Positions 36,787 through 45,831 of a stretch of DNA of 58,491 nt are shown here, in pieces (the stretch's first letter is position 1; each line of letters starts with the position of its first letter). The position numbers and the translations under genes are program-made. Source of the stretch: Aquificales bacterium (GTDB lineage Bacteria > Aquificota > Aquificia > Aquificales > Aquificaceae); assembly GCA_027037055.1 (NCBI GenBank), contig JALWBR010000018.1, positions 37,923-96,413 of the forward strand, given 5' to 3'. The notes under the pieces were generated by a model. It saw nothing but the letters and a program-made list of their open reading frames with translations, was not told where the DNA came from and did not search any database.

Positions 36787-37914
36787 CTATAATACACTAA
36801 ATTTTTCCCTCAATTCTTTATAATCCATCCGTGTCCTGAAACCCTCCCCGGAAAAGTGGGTCCTTACACCTTCTACCTCCTTTAAAACCCTATCTAATGA
36901 CGGAACCTTGTTTTTCTTCAACACCTTAGCCAGTGAAGAAAGGGTATAAAAAAAGGGGACATTTACTTTTGACTCTTCTTTAATTAAATTAAAAATCTTC
37001 TTTGTTTCCTTTGAAACATTTACATAACCTATATCTTTAGCAAAATAATCCACAACATCTTTACTGGAAATTGGACCTATCCAAAGGGGTCCTGCATAAT
37101 CAAGCATCTCTCCGCATAAAGGACACATAAGCATACTACACCTGTCCCTCAAACAAGCCCTGTACAGACAAGCGTGACAGAATACAATATAGCCCGTATT
37201 CTCACGGACATTTCTATTAGTCAGTTTTGCCCCTTTATCCTTAACAAGGAAAACCCTAAAGTGATGAAGGTAGCTGTAAGAAAAAACAGGAATGAGGGAA
37301 AAGTCAAACTGAGCACCCTGGGAAAAAATCTTGTATATAAGTATCCTTACGCCTATCTCATGGTAAAATTCGCTTTTAAGAGGCTTTGACCCGTACCTCC
37401 TTATACATACATCCGGATATGTGCCGGAAAGGGGTGCGGTGTCTGTAGCTGTTACACCGAGTACACCTCCCCTTTTCAGTGACAAAATTGCCGATTCAAT
37501 AAATCCTACAGGACTTCCGAAGGGATCTATATCAATATAGTCAAACTTCCCTTCCCTTCTCAGAAATATATTTGCATCTTCCTGAAATACCCTGTATCTA
37601 TCCTCCTCTATATCATTTTCTTTGAAATTCATCTTTATATTCTCAACAGCCCTGCTGTCCCTATCGTTGACGCAAGCAATATCAACTCCTTCCGCTTCCT
37701 TAATTATCCTTATTGCCCTAACACCGCTACCAGCTAAGGGATCCGCTACCCTAAGACCCCTACCCAAAACCTTTGCAAGATATCTGACCATAAGAACGGT
37801 AAAATCCCTGTTTATCCTCATCTTCGGATTGTAGAAAACGGGCATGTCAGAGCTTACACTTTCAGGAAGAGAAGGCAACAGGATCTTGACTGTCCCTTCT
37901 GTAATAACTTTCAT
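36787..37914 (-). CDS. trm1: tRNA (guanine-26/27,N2)-dimethyltransferase Trm1
   Basis: A 375-residue Trm1-family methyltransferase. It has the start VKILLPSLPESVSSDMPVFY-like substrate region (reads TEGTVKILLP), a SAM-binding site VADPLAGSGVRAIR, and the catalytic motif DIDPFGSP. A zinc-finger-like cluster CHACLYRACLRDRC...CPLCG follows. Trm1 is typical of archaea and eukaryotes; among bacteria it is best known from Aquifex, where it modifies G26 and G27. It overlaps the end of hemE by 4 bases. This gene is one of the better taxonomic markers of the window. Confidence 0.93.
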   Translation of the reverse strand: MKVITEGTVKILLPSLPESVSSDMPVFYNPKMRINRDFTVLMVRYLAKVLGRGLRVADPLAGSGVRAIRIIKEAEGVDIACVNDRDSRAVENIKMNFKENDIEEDRYRVFQEDANIFLRREGKFDYIDIDPFGSPVGFIESAILSLKRGGVLGVTATDTAPLSGTYPDVCIRRYGSKPLKSEFYHEIGVRILIYKIFSQGAQFDFSLIPVFSYSYLHHFRVFLVKDKGAKLTNRNVRENTGYIVFCHACLYRACLRDRCSMLMCPLCGEMLDYAGPLWIGPISSKDVVDYFAKDIGYVNVSKETKKIFNLIKEESKVNVPFFYTLSSLAKVLKKNKVPSLDRVLKEVEGVRTHFSGEGFRTRMDYKELREKFSVL

Positions 37915-38924
37915 AATCTGAAGGATTTGACCGTATCAACGAGAAACTTTACCTTTTCCTGAGACATATCTGGGGCAAGTCCGTGACCAAGATTAAATAT
38001 ATATCCGGTTTTCCTCGGCAAACCGTTAAGGAAATCTCTTACTTTTTTCTCTATTACTTCTGTCTTTGCATACAAAAGAGACGGATCAAGATTCCCCTGC
38101 AATGTAATTTCCGTTTTTCTCATAATTTCTACCATATCTACAGACCAATCAACTGATAGAACATCACAGGGAATACCTTTAAGCTTTTCAAGGAATGAGG
38201 AAGACCCCCTGAAAAAGTATATAAGAGGAGTGTCATAATTCCCTTTGAGGTAAGAAAATAGCTCAATCAAATAGGGTTTAACCATACTTTCAAATTCAAC
38301 AACGGGTAAAGAATCCAACCAGCTATCAAAAATTTGTATGACATCAGCCCCAGCTTTTATCTGATTTTCAATATAAACCTTTAGTGTCTCCGTTATAATC
38401 TCCATAGTCTTTTTAAAGTCTTCCTCCCTTTCCCACATATAGGTTTTTGCCTTTCTAAAATTTTTACTTCCATGTCCCTCAATAGCGTAGGCTGTTAAGG
38501 TGTAAGGTGCACCTGCAAAGCCTATTACAGGAACCTCATCCTGCTCCCTTTTAACCCCTTTTATAATTTCATATACGAATTCCGTTTCCTTAGCATCAAA
38601 CTTCTTTAAACTCTCGGGTTTACTATCCCACTCAAGGACCGGACCCTTTTCCTCCAAAAACCTCACCTTTATCCCTATAGCCTCAAGGGGTACAAGTATA
38701 TCCGAGAATATGATTATTGCATCAACATCAAGTATCTCAAGAGGAAGGAGAGAAACCTTTATTGCAAGATCCACATTTTTACAAAAGCTCAAGAAGTCCT
38801 TTTCCCGCTCCCTTAGTTCCCTGTAGGCTTGCATATATCTTCCTGCCTGTCTCATAAGCCAGATAGGGTATCTTTCTATCTTCTCTTGTCGGATACTTTT
38901 AAGCAGAAGATCTCTCCTTGCCAT
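37911..38924 (-). CDS. hemE: Uroporphyrinogen decarboxylase
   Basis: A 337-residue enzyme that decarboxylates uroporphyrinogen III to coproporphyrinogen III in heme synthesis. It has the signature PIWLMRQAGRYMQAYRE near the start and the conserved FSDILVPLEAIG and GFAGAPYTLTAY segments, plus GNLDPSLLYA and NLGHGLAPDMS near the end. It diverges from the cytochrome cluster, with 72 bases between the starts. Heme supply and the cytochromes thus sit back to back. TAAAAT lies 10 bases before the ATG, with no SD. Confidence 0.97.
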   Translation of the reverse strand: MARRDLLLKSIRQEKIERYPIWLMRQAGRYMQAYRELREREKDFLSFCKNVDLAIKVSLLPLEILDVDAIIIFSDILVPLEAIGIKVRFLEEKGPVLEWDSKPESLKKFDAKETEFVYEIIKGVKREQDEVPVIGFAGAPYTLTAYAIEGHGSKNFRKAKTYMWEREEDFKKTMEIITETLKVYIENQIKAGADVIQIFDSWLDSLPVVEFESMVKPYLIELFSYLKGNYDTPLIYFFRGSSSFLEKLKGIPCDVLSVDWSVDMVEIMRKTEITLQGNLDPSLLYAKTEVIEKKVRDFLNGLPRKTGYIFNLGHGLAPDMSQEKVKFLVDTVKSFRL

Positions 38925-38934
38925 GGGCGGTAAG

Positions 38935-38940
38935 ATTTTA
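38935..38940 (-). promoter_or_regulatory. -10-like box just before hemE
   Basis: TAAAAT on the minus strand, 10 bases before the hemE ATG. No SD is present, so the leader would be about 3 bases. Confidence 0.35.
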
Positions 38941-38996
38941 GCACACTTTCCATCTTTTATTGTGTAGAATATTTTGGCTGTAAAGGAGGTCGGGAA

Positions 38997-39326
38997 ATGG
39001 TAAAAATTTCAGTCTATGCAATAGCTCTTCTTCTTACAATGCCCATGTTTTCTTTTACCAAGGATTTTAAACATGATGTGATCATATTCAAGAGGGAGGT
39101 TAAAAGCAGATCAAAAGTGGGAATGAAACCTGTGGTGTTTCCCCACAAGCTCCATGCTGAATCAATGAAATGCAACTCCTGTCACAACCAGCTTTTCAAA
39201 CCAAAATTGGGAGCTAATAAGATAACGATGAAAAAGATAATGGAAGGTCAAGCCTGTGGAGCATGTCATAACGGTGTTAAAGCTTGGCCCGCCTTCCATT
39301 GTGATAGGTGTCACAGGGGTAAATAG
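38997..39326 (+). CDS. Periplasmic triheme c7-type cytochrome
   Basis: A 109-residue exported protein (signal peptide about 1-20) with three heme motifs, CNSCH, CGACH and CDRCH. They lie in the c7-type triheme pattern: VVFPHKLH, then CNSCHNQLFKPKLGANKIT, an ACGACHNGVKAW segment, and the last CXXCH. The FPHxxH histidines would be distal ligands. It probably shuttles electrons in the periplasm. A strong SD (AAAGGAGGT) precedes the ATG. It opens the cluster of four cytochrome genes and one barrel gene, followed by a separate promoter at 39347. Confidence 0.9.
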   Translation: MVKISVYAIALLLTMPMFSFTKDFKHDVIIFKREVKSRSKVGMKPVVFPHKLHAESMKCNSCHNQLFKPKLGANKITMKKIMEGQACGACHNGVKAWPAFHCDRCHRGK

Positions 39327-39346
39327 TCGGTTGTTAAAATCCGATA

Positions 39347-39375
39347 TTGACATAAAGGATGCTAATCTGTATCAT
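39347..39375 (+). promoter_or_regulatory. Sigma-70 promoter of the first hexaheme cytochrome gene
   Basis: TTGACA (39347-39352), a 17-base spacer and TATCAT (39370-39375). The -35 is perfect and the -10 matches five of six. The start site would fall near 39382, giving a leader of about 28 bases with the SD GGAGGTGG. This is the best sigma-70 promoter in the window. Confidence 0.7.
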
Positions 39376-39409
39376 AAAAAGGATCATTTTTGAACGGAGG
39401 TGGTAGGAG

Positions 39410-40327
39410 ATGAAATTGGGGAAATCAATGATATTTTTTGTAATAATCCTTGGAACGCTCATAGTAGGTACATTTACTTTTGTCGGCAGTACGGATCTTG
39501 AATACGGTGACCTTGTTTTGGACAGCAAGATAGAAAGCATGAAAAAGGCGGGTGTAAAGCCCGTAGTGTTCCCGCACTGGTTCCATAGGATAAGGTTCAA
39601 GTGTAAGGTGTGCCACGAAGAGATATTTATTCTCAAAAAGGGAGCAAACGATATAACCATGAAAGCAATAATGGAAGGGGAGTTCTGCGGTAAATGTCAC
39701 AACGGTGTAATAGCGTGGGAACCCATCTACTGTGACAGGTGTCACAGATATGAACCCCCCGGTGAAGATAACAAAGTTGTAAAGATAGAAAAAGGTAAGA
39801 AATATGACCCGAATGACCCAAATAATCCCATATACCTCAGCGGTTTAACTAAGAAACTCGCAGGTACGGGTGATCCCAACAAGCCCGCGAGTCAATATTA
39901 CGAAGAAGGGCAAGACTGGCACCCTCAGGTGTTAAGGGAAGCGGGACTTCCCGTTGATAAATACGGTCTCGTTGACTGGGCAAAGGCGGTAAAAGAGGGT
40001 TATATAAATCCGAAGGGAACCCTTGATCCCAACGAGGAAGAGTTCCCCATAATGGATCTTGATATAGTTATTGAAGCAAAAAGTGATTATGTTAACGATG
40101 TAGTATTTCCTCATTGGATACATACTTACTGGCTGAGATGTGATGTTTGTCATCCCAAGATTTTTGTACCCGAAAGGGGTAAGAATCCTATGACAATGGT
40201 AGAGATAGCCCAAGGAAAGTGGTGCGGAAGATGCCACGGAAAGGTCGCATTTCCCCTCACTGAGTGTACAAGATGTCATGTGAAGCCCAAGGAAACCTCC
40301 GCTGCTGAAAACAAAACTCAGGAATAA
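39410..40327 (+). CDS. Hexaheme cytochrome with two c7-type triheme domains
   Basis: A 305-residue protein with an N-terminal hydrophobic signal (IFFVIILGTLIVGTFTF), so it is periplasmic or membrane-tethered. Domain one (about 50-120) has VVFPHWFH, CKVCH, CGKCH and CDRCH. Domain two (about 220-290) has VVFPHWIH, CDVCH, CGRCH and CTRCH. A linker of some 100 residues with DWAKAVKEGYINPKG separates them. It is a close paralogue of the next gene. It probably carries electrons between inner-membrane quinone oxidoreductases and the outer-membrane conduit encoded downstream. Its TAATGG end overlaps the next start. Confidence 0.9.
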   Translation: MKLGKSMIFFVIILGTLIVGTFTFVGSTDLEYGDLVLDSKIESMKKAGVKPVVFPHWFHRIRFKCKVCHEEIFILKKGANDITMKAIMEGEFCGKCHNGVIAWEPIYCDRCHRYEPPGEDNKVVKIEKGKKYDPNDPNNPIYLSGLTKKLAGTGDPNKPASQYYEEGQDWHPQVLREAGLPVDKYGLVDWAKAVKEGYINPKGTLDPNEEEFPIMDLDIVIEAKSDYVNDVVFPHWIHTYWLRCDVCHPKIFVPERGKNPMTMVEIAQGKWCGRCHGKVAFPLTECTRCHVKPKETSAAENKTQE

Positions 40328-41136
40328 TGGTTAGAAAGCTGGGGGTCCTTGTAGCGGGACCCCTCTTATTACTTACTGTTCTAATTTCTTTTGCACCGGG
40401 GGAGGAAGATATATGGGATGTTTATTACAATATCCTGAAGGCTAAAAAAGCTGACCTTCCCCCAGAATACGGTGACATAATAATGAAAAACAAAATAGAA
40501 AGTATGAAAAAAGCAGGTGTCCAACCGGTTATATTCCCTCACTGGTTTCACAGGATAAGGTTTAAATGTAAGGTTTGTCACGAAGACATATTTATTATGA
40601 AGAAGGGAGCTAACGATATAAATATGAAAAAGATAATGGAAGGTCAGTATTGCGGTAAATGTCACAACGGTGTCGTAGCTTGGGAACCCATTTACTGTGA
40701 CAGATGCCACAGATATGATTCTAAAAAAGCACAAAAAGAGCAATATGAAGCCTTAAAAATCCTGCCGAGGGACAAGCTCGGATTTATTGACTGGGCAAAA
40801 GCTGCAAAGGAGGGTCTTATAAAGCCAAAAGGCAAAATATATCCTACTGATCAAGAAGCCATACCGGAACAACCCTTTGACTTGGATGTGGTAATAGTAG
40901 CAAAGGCTGATTTCATGAAAGATGTCGTCTTCCCTCACTGGATACATACCTTCTGGCTCGGTTGTGCCAACTGCCATCCAAAAATATTCATACCTTCCGC
41001 AGGGGCAAACCCCATTTCTATGGTGGAGATATGGCAGGGAAAGTGGTGCGGAAGATGTCACGGAAAGGTCGCATTTCCTACATTTGATTGCACAAGATGT
41101 CATGTAAAGCCGAAAGAAAAAAAGAATAAAAATTAA
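40327..41136 (+). CDS. Hexaheme cytochrome, paralogue of the preceding gene
   Basis: A 269-residue exported protein with the same plan: a signal peptide, triheme domain one (VIFPHWFH, CKVCH, CGKCH, CDRCH), a shorter linker containing DWAKAAKEGLIKPKG, and triheme domain two (VVFPHWIH, CANCH, CGRCH, CTRCH). Near-identity of the heme-bearing segments with the preceding protein shows a tandem duplication. The start ATG shares a base with the upstream TAA stop. Keeping two copies suggests different partners or increased dosage; that is inference. Confidence 0.9.
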   Translation: MVRKLGVLVAGPLLLLTVLISFAPGEEDIWDVYYNILKAKKADLPPEYGDIIMKNKIESMKKAGVQPVIFPHWFHRIRFKCKVCHEDIFIMKKGANDINMKKIMEGQYCGKCHNGVVAWEPIYCDRCHRYDSKKAQKEQYEALKILPRDKLGFIDWAKAAKEGLIKPKGKIYPTDQEAIPEQPFDLDVVIVAKADFMKDVVFPHWIHTFWLGCANCHPKIFIPSAGANPISMVEIWQGKWCGRCHGKVAFPTFDCTRCHVKPKEKKNKN

Positions 41137-41199
41137 AACCATGAGGGTAAAGGAAAGGTTATATAATTATGGTGACAAACAAAAAAGGGGAGCAGGAAA

Positions 41200-42291
41200 A
41201 TGAAAAAATTTGCTTTAATGATAATACCTTTGGCAGGGGCAGTCATATATATCCTGCTTATTAACAATAACAGCATAGCCCAAGACCTTGAAGTTGCTCC
41301 CGATGGACTACCTATAATTAAGGATCTCGGTATGGTTTTCTCCTTTCAAGGAGATGCCCACTTGGCAGCGGAGGTGTGTGCTAATTGCCATCCTGATAGA
41401 TATAAAGAGTATATAAAAAGTCCCCACTTTAACAGGGAAGATCCGAGAGCTCCCATGGCAAAGTTTGATTGTGAAACATGCCACTTTCCGGGAAAAACGG
41501 GTAAACCCCATGTAGCAGCAGGCGGAGGAAGGGGTATAGGCGGTGTTATAAATCCCGCTGCGGAATCCCCCATCCCTGTGGAGGTGAAAAACGAAGTTTG
41601 TCTCCAGTGCCATGCAAGGTTTCCCTTGAGATTACCAAGGATAATGTGGCACGGTAGCATACATGAACAGAAGGGTTTAGCCTGTACAAACTGCCACAGG
41701 ATTCACTACGACGGTCAAGACAATCCCAAGCATCTTAAATTCCCAACCATACCCCAAGTATGCTTTCAATGTCACAAGCAAATAAAAGCACAGGTGGCAA
41801 AACCCTCCCACCATCCCATAAGGGAAGGAAAAGTGGTATGTACGGACTGTCATAACCCCCACGGTGCGGTCTCAGATAGGCTGTTAAATGCCAACCGTAT
41901 AAATGAAAAATGTTACCAATGTCACGCGGAGAAAAGAGGTCCCTTCCTTTGGGAACATCCGCCCGTTGTTGAAAAATGTATAAACTGCCACACACCCCAC
42001 GGATCAAATCACGACAAGTTACTTATAGCAAAAGTACCTTACCTGTGTCAAAGGTGTCATGCAACCGATATTATCCCAAAGAGATGTTCAGATTGCCACG
42101 CAAACAATATAGGTGGCGCACCCAACTTTGATCTTGAACACCCGACGAGACCTTACGGTATTCCTCAAGATAAACTACACCAGTCCATATATGCACATTC
42201 AAACAACAGAATGTTTTATCGTTCCTGTCTAAACTGTCACAATCAGATTCACGGCAGTAACCATCCATCGGGTAAATTCTTCCAGCGTTAA
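41200..42291 (+). CDS. MtrA/DmsE-type multiheme cytochrome with eleven CXXCH motifs
   Basis: A 363-residue periplasmic protein (signal about 1-28). CXXCH motifs start at residues 60, 91, 134, 162, 188, 214, 238, 260, 283, 296 and 343. The order, the paired CTDCHNPHG and CINCHTPHG repeats, and the end CLNCHNQIHGSNHPSGKFF mark the MtrA/PioA/DmsE family, which usually has ten hemes. These proteins form the heme wire inside an outer-membrane barrel. The barrel gene follows after 11 bases. A TATAAT at 41162-41167 may provide an extra promoter, but no -35 is evident. Confidence 0.92.
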   Translation: MKKFALMIIPLAGAVIYILLINNNSIAQDLEVAPDGLPIIKDLGMVFSFQGDAHLAAEVCANCHPDRYKEYIKSPHFNREDPRAPMAKFDCETCHFPGKTGKPHVAAGGGRGIGGVINPAAESPIPVEVKNEVCLQCHARFPLRLPRIMWHGSIHEQKGLACTNCHRIHYDGQDNPKHLKFPTIPQVCFQCHKQIKAQVAKPSHHPIREGKVVCTDCHNPHGAVSDRLLNANRINEKCYQCHAEKRGPFLWEHPPVVEKCINCHTPHGSNHDKLLIAKVPYLCQRCHATDIIPKRCSDCHANNIGGAPNFDLEHPTRPYGIPQDKLHQSIYAHSNNRMFYRSCLNCHNQIHGSNHPSGKFFQR

Positions 42292-42302
42292 GGAGGGATG
42301 GA

Positions 42303-44435
42303 ATGAAAAAAAGCATACTTATGTCCGCCCTACTGAGCTTGGGGGCAGGTGTAGTATTGGCACAGGACAGTACCCTGGATGGCAGTGTAGGAGTTGAGTA
42401 CAGAAATCTTTCGGGAAAGGGAGAAAAGGATTCCGCAAAATTCAATGAATACAGGGATTTAAAGGACGGATTTACCGGCGAGGTAAAGATGAAGTTTAGG
42501 TGGAAAGAAAAAATAGATGTAAGGCTTGATGCTACAAACATAGGTTTAAATGATCAGAAGATCCATCTTCTTTTTAATAAGATAGGACAGTTCAAACTTG
42601 AGGTTATATACGATAAAGTGCCTCATTTATTTTCCAAAAATGTAAGGTTCGGCTTCAGGGGTGTAGGAACAGGTGACCTTAAATGGAACAACGGAAGGAC
42701 ATCTTACATAGATATGGGTTTAATGAGGGATTGGTTAAAGGTTTACTTTGATATCGTTGCCTTTGATCCTCTCCTTAACTTCAGAATAGAATTTATAAAT
42801 GAAAAGAGAAAAGGTACAAGACCCTTTGGAGTTCTTTCTTACTTCGGCGTTGATCCTGTTCAGACAAGCGGTATAAGACACAGCGTAATAGAGGTCCCAG
42901 AACCCATAGACTACGATATTACAGATATAAGATTTATTACTGTCTTCAATTGGAGAAATTTTCAACTATACAGCAGTTATTACTACTCTGAATTCAAGAA
43001 TAACATTCAAGAGCTGAAGTGGGACAACCCCGAACCCAATGGAGCACCAAGGGGACTGCTTGATGTATATCCGAATACAACCCACAATAACATATCCTTT
43101 ACTGGAAACCTCTGGAAATTACCCCTTAACACAAAAATAACGGCGGTTTTCTCTAAGGGGGAATTCGTTCAAAATGATAAACTGCTTCCTTACACAATAA
43201 ACCAAAACGCGTATTCAGGTACACAATATGAGAATAATCCTCCCGATCCACCCGATCCTGGTAAGATGAAGGTGGAATCTACAGTTTATGATTTTACAAT
43301 GGTTTCAACACCGTTAAAGCGATTTGATATTAAATTCCGTCACCGATTTTACGACTGGAACAATAAAACAGCCATAGTTGTATTTCCGGGATATGTTAAG
43401 GTAGATGTCAGATGGCACGAAATACCGGCAATTAACCTCCCACTCAGTTTTAACACAAATACAACATGGCTTGACATGGGATACAGGATAAGCGATTCCA
43501 TGAAGTTATCCCTCGGATATACGATTGATAGAAAGGATAGAAAAATTTATGAGGTAGTTGATCCATCTTATTACTATAAACCTACCGTAAGGGCTGTAAC
43601 ACAATCTGTTGATAGGATATATACCGTTAATTTGGACATAAAACCCATACCTTGGAAGTGGCTTGATATAAGATCTTCCTATATAAGATCGGTTCAGAGG
43701 GGCAGATACAGGGTTGACGATCCTATAGTTTATAAATACTGGAAGTACGATGAAGCGGACAGGGACAGAGACAGATTGCAACTTATAGTAACAATGTTCC
43801 CCATGAAATATCTCGGAATGGCAACCGGTAAGGAAGGATCCTATGAAAAACCCCTCATAATTACGACCCATATAATAGTAGGTAAGGATTCCTTTGTAAA
43901 CTCCCCGGTGGGTCTTCTTGAAGACTCACATATAATCTACGGTATAGATATAGACTATGTTCCCGTAAAAAGGGTAACCCTAAACGCCTATTACCTACAC
44001 GAGGAATTTAAAAACAAGCAAAAAGGTTGGGAGGAACAAGATCCGAATAAGGCTTGGATAGTAGAAGGGATTGACAAGGACAGCACCCTCGGAGTCGGTA
44101 TAAACTTTAAAGTCATACCACAAAAGCTTGATATGGATCTCAAATATGCCTATGCAATGACGGATGGTACAATAAAGCCCTCCGGCTTCGCGGTCCTATC
44201 AATGGTTGATGATTCGGAAAGGCATACCTTAAACCTTAATTTCAAATACAAGGTAAGAAAGTTCTTACATGTAGATCTCGGAGTATTCTGGGAATCCTTC
44301 CGATTCAAGGATTACAATAAAGAAGGATTTGAAAATTATGCTTATGGACAAGACGGTAACTACTTTACGGGCGGAGCACTGATTCAGGATTATAATGTTA
44401 CCATGATATACAGCAAGCTTACCTATAAGTTTTGA
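42303..44435 (+). CDS. MtrB/PioB-type outer-membrane beta-barrel
   Basis: A 710-residue protein with a signal peptide (LLSLGAGVVLAQ) and a long run of alternating amphipathic strands ending in YSKLTYKF, the terminal aromatic of outer-membrane barrels. The opening GSVGVEYRNLSGKGEKDSAKFNEYRDLKDG resembles the MtrB/PioB start, with the family's EYRD-type segment. Such barrels sheathe an MtrA-type heme wire and let electrons cross the outer membrane. No N-terminal CXXC of the Shewanella MtrB kind is present. The SD AAGGAGG precedes the ATG. The last 13 bases overlap the convergent regulator gene. Confidence 0.85.
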   Translation: MKKSILMSALLSLGAGVVLAQDSTLDGSVGVEYRNLSGKGEKDSAKFNEYRDLKDGFTGEVKMKFRWKEKIDVRLDATNIGLNDQKIHLLFNKIGQFKLEVIYDKVPHLFSKNVRFGFRGVGTGDLKWNNGRTSYIDMGLMRDWLKVYFDIVAFDPLLNFRIEFINEKRKGTRPFGVLSYFGVDPVQTSGIRHSVIEVPEPIDYDITDIRFITVFNWRNFQLYSSYYYSEFKNNIQELKWDNPEPNGAPRGLLDVYPNTTHNNISFTGNLWKLPLNTKITAVFSKGEFVQNDKLLPYTINQNAYSGTQYENNPPDPPDPGKMKVESTVYDFTMVSTPLKRFDIKFRHRFYDWNNKTAIVVFPGYVKVDVRWHEIPAINLPLSFNTNTTWLDMGYRISDSMKLSLGYTIDRKDRKIYEVVDPSYYYKPTVRAVTQSVDRIYTVNLDIKPIPWKWLDIRSSYIRSVQRGRYRVDDPIVYKYWKYDEADRDRDRLQLIVTMFPMKYLGMATGKEGSYEKPLIITTHIIVGKDSFVNSPVGLLEDSHIIYGIDIDYVPVKRVTLNAYYLHEEFKNKQKGWEEQDPNKAWIVEGIDKDSTLGVGINFKVIPQKLDMDLKYAYAMTDGTIKPSGFAVLSMVDDSERHTLNLNFKYKVRKFLHVDLGVFWESFRFKDYNKEGFENYAYGQDGNYFTGGALIQDYNVTMIYSKLTYKF

Positions 44436-45772
44436 TGGATGGTTTCCAATTTTCTCCTAAGTGTAAGGCGATTTATACCCAAAAGTTTTGATGCCCTAAG
44501 CTGATTATTACCAGAAAATCTGAAAGCTTCTTCTATAAGTAATTTTTCAACCTCAGCCATCACCTTATCATATATATCCTCCTCACCCATTGAAAGTCTC
44601 ACTTTTATTTCTTCCCTTAAAGTGTCTTTCCAACCCCTCGCTTCCTTAAAGGAATAATGAATCTCCTTAAGATCTGGAATATCCTTAGCGGAAAGTATAT
44701 TCTTTGAAGATAACGCAATAGCCCTTTTAACCACATTCTCAAGTTCTCTAACATTCCCGGGCCAATTATATTCAAGAAGTGTTTCCAAAAACCCCTTAGT
44801 GTAGCCTTTTATCCTTTTGCCGTATTCCTTTGAAAACTTTTTTATCATGCACTCAAGCAATACGGGTATGTCCTCCTTTCTATCCCTCAGGGGAGGCAAA
44901 TATATATGTATAACATTAAGCCTGAAGAATAGATCCTCCCTAAATTTTCCTTCCCTTACCATCGCTTCAAGATCCCTATTGGTAGCTCCTATCACCCTTA
45001 CATCAACAGGAATCTCCTCCTTTCCTCCTATTCTCCTTATCTTCTTCTCTTGCAAAACCCTTAAAAGTTTCGTTTGCACTGATAAGGGCATATCTCCGAG
45101 CTCATCAAGGAAAAGGATACCGTGATTGGCTTCTTCAATTAACCCTTTTTTCCGTGATACAGCCCCGGTAAAAGCACCCTTTTCATATCCGAAAAGTTCC
45201 GCCTCAAAGAGATTCTCCGGTATTGTTGAACAACTTATTGCAACAAAGGGTCCTTGCCATCTCTTTGATAATTTCCATATTGCCCTTGCAAAAAGCTCTT
45301 TACCCGTACCGCTTTCCCCCGTTATAAGAACGGGAACATCAAGGGATGCTGCCTTACCCGCAAGCCTTATTGCTTCTGCCATATTCTTAGGATTTCCGAC
45401 TATGGAACAAAGCTCTTCACACAGATAGCCCTTCGGTATCTCCTCAGAAGAGATCAATGTGTACACCCTTGTTTCCTCAAGAATCCTTAAAGCTTCTTTT
45501 ACCTTCTCATAGACTTCTTCTTCATCAGCAGGAAGATTTATAACATCAAAGAATCCAATACTCATTAACTTCATCGTATAACCCGGAAGTTGAATACCAG
45601 TAAGGGCTATAACAATATTGTCCTCAATAATATCTGGTACAGAAGATAAGCCGAGGGTGTCAACATCAAGCAAGATAACATGTTCACTTATGTCTTCGGG
45701 CACTTCACTGTATTTTTTAATATCCTTTATCTCTAAATCATCAGAAGCACTGCATAAGATAACCCTTTCCAT
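44423..45772 (-). CDS. Sigma-54-dependent transcriptional activator with degenerate receiver
   Basis: A 449-residue NtrC-type activator. Residues 1-115 have a receiver-like layout (ILLDVDTLGL, IVIALTGIQLPGYTM) but no complete acidic pocket, so phosphorylation is doubtful. The AAA+ domain has Walker A GESGTGKE, the sigma-54 contact loop GAFTGA, and Walker B GILFLDELGD. A Fis-type helix-turn-helix (NNQLRASKLLGINRLTLRRK) ends it. The start at ATG 45772 keeps the receiver fold; a TTG at 45793 is an alternative. The gene diverges from the sulfur operon, whose promoter is sigma-54 type, so that operon is the probable target. Confidence 0.9.
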   Translation of the reverse strand: MERVILCSASDDLEIKDIKKYSEVPEDISEHVILLDVDTLGLSSVPDIIEDNIVIALTGIQLPGYTMKLMSIGFFDVINLPADEEEVYEKVKEALRILEETRVYTLISSEEIPKGYLCEELCSIVGNPKNMAEAIRLAGKAASLDVPVLITGESGTGKELFARAIWKLSKRWQGPFVAISCSTIPENLFEAELFGYEKGAFTGAVSRKKGLIEEANHGILFLDELGDMPLSVQTKLLRVLQEKKIRRIGGKEEIPVDVRVIGATNRDLEAMVREGKFREDLFFRLNVIHIYLPPLRDRKEDIPVLLECMIKKFSKEYGKRIKGYTKGFLETLLEYNWPGNVRELENVVKRAIALSSKNILSAKDIPDLKEIHYSFKEARGWKDTLREEIKVRLSMGEEDIYDKVMAEVEKLLIEEAFRFSGNNQLRASKLLGINRLTLRRKLETIHQNL

Positions 45773-45793
45773 CTCCCGAATATGTATATGCAA

Positions 45794-45809
45794 TAAACAA
45801 ATATGTTTA
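45794..45809. promoter_or_regulatory. Palindrome TAAAC-N6-GTTTA, possible activator site
   Basis: Arms TAAAC (45794-45798) and GTTTA (45805-45809), about 66-81 bases upstream of the -24 element of the sulfur-operon promoter. That distance suits an enhancer site for the divergently encoded activator. Assigned by position and symmetry only. Confidence 0.35.
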
Positions 45810-45831
45810 AAGGATATACATCATAAAAATC

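Noticed and set aside
38941-38996. TAGAAT at 38965-38970 as -10 of the triheme cytochrome gene
   Set aside because: No acceptable -35 at 16-18 bases, so it was not listed as a promoter.
41145-41199. Promoter for the 11-heme cytochrome gene from TATAAT at 41162
   Set aside because: The hexamer is perfect but no -35 is found and the gene may be read from the 39347 promoter; mentioned only in the gene entry.
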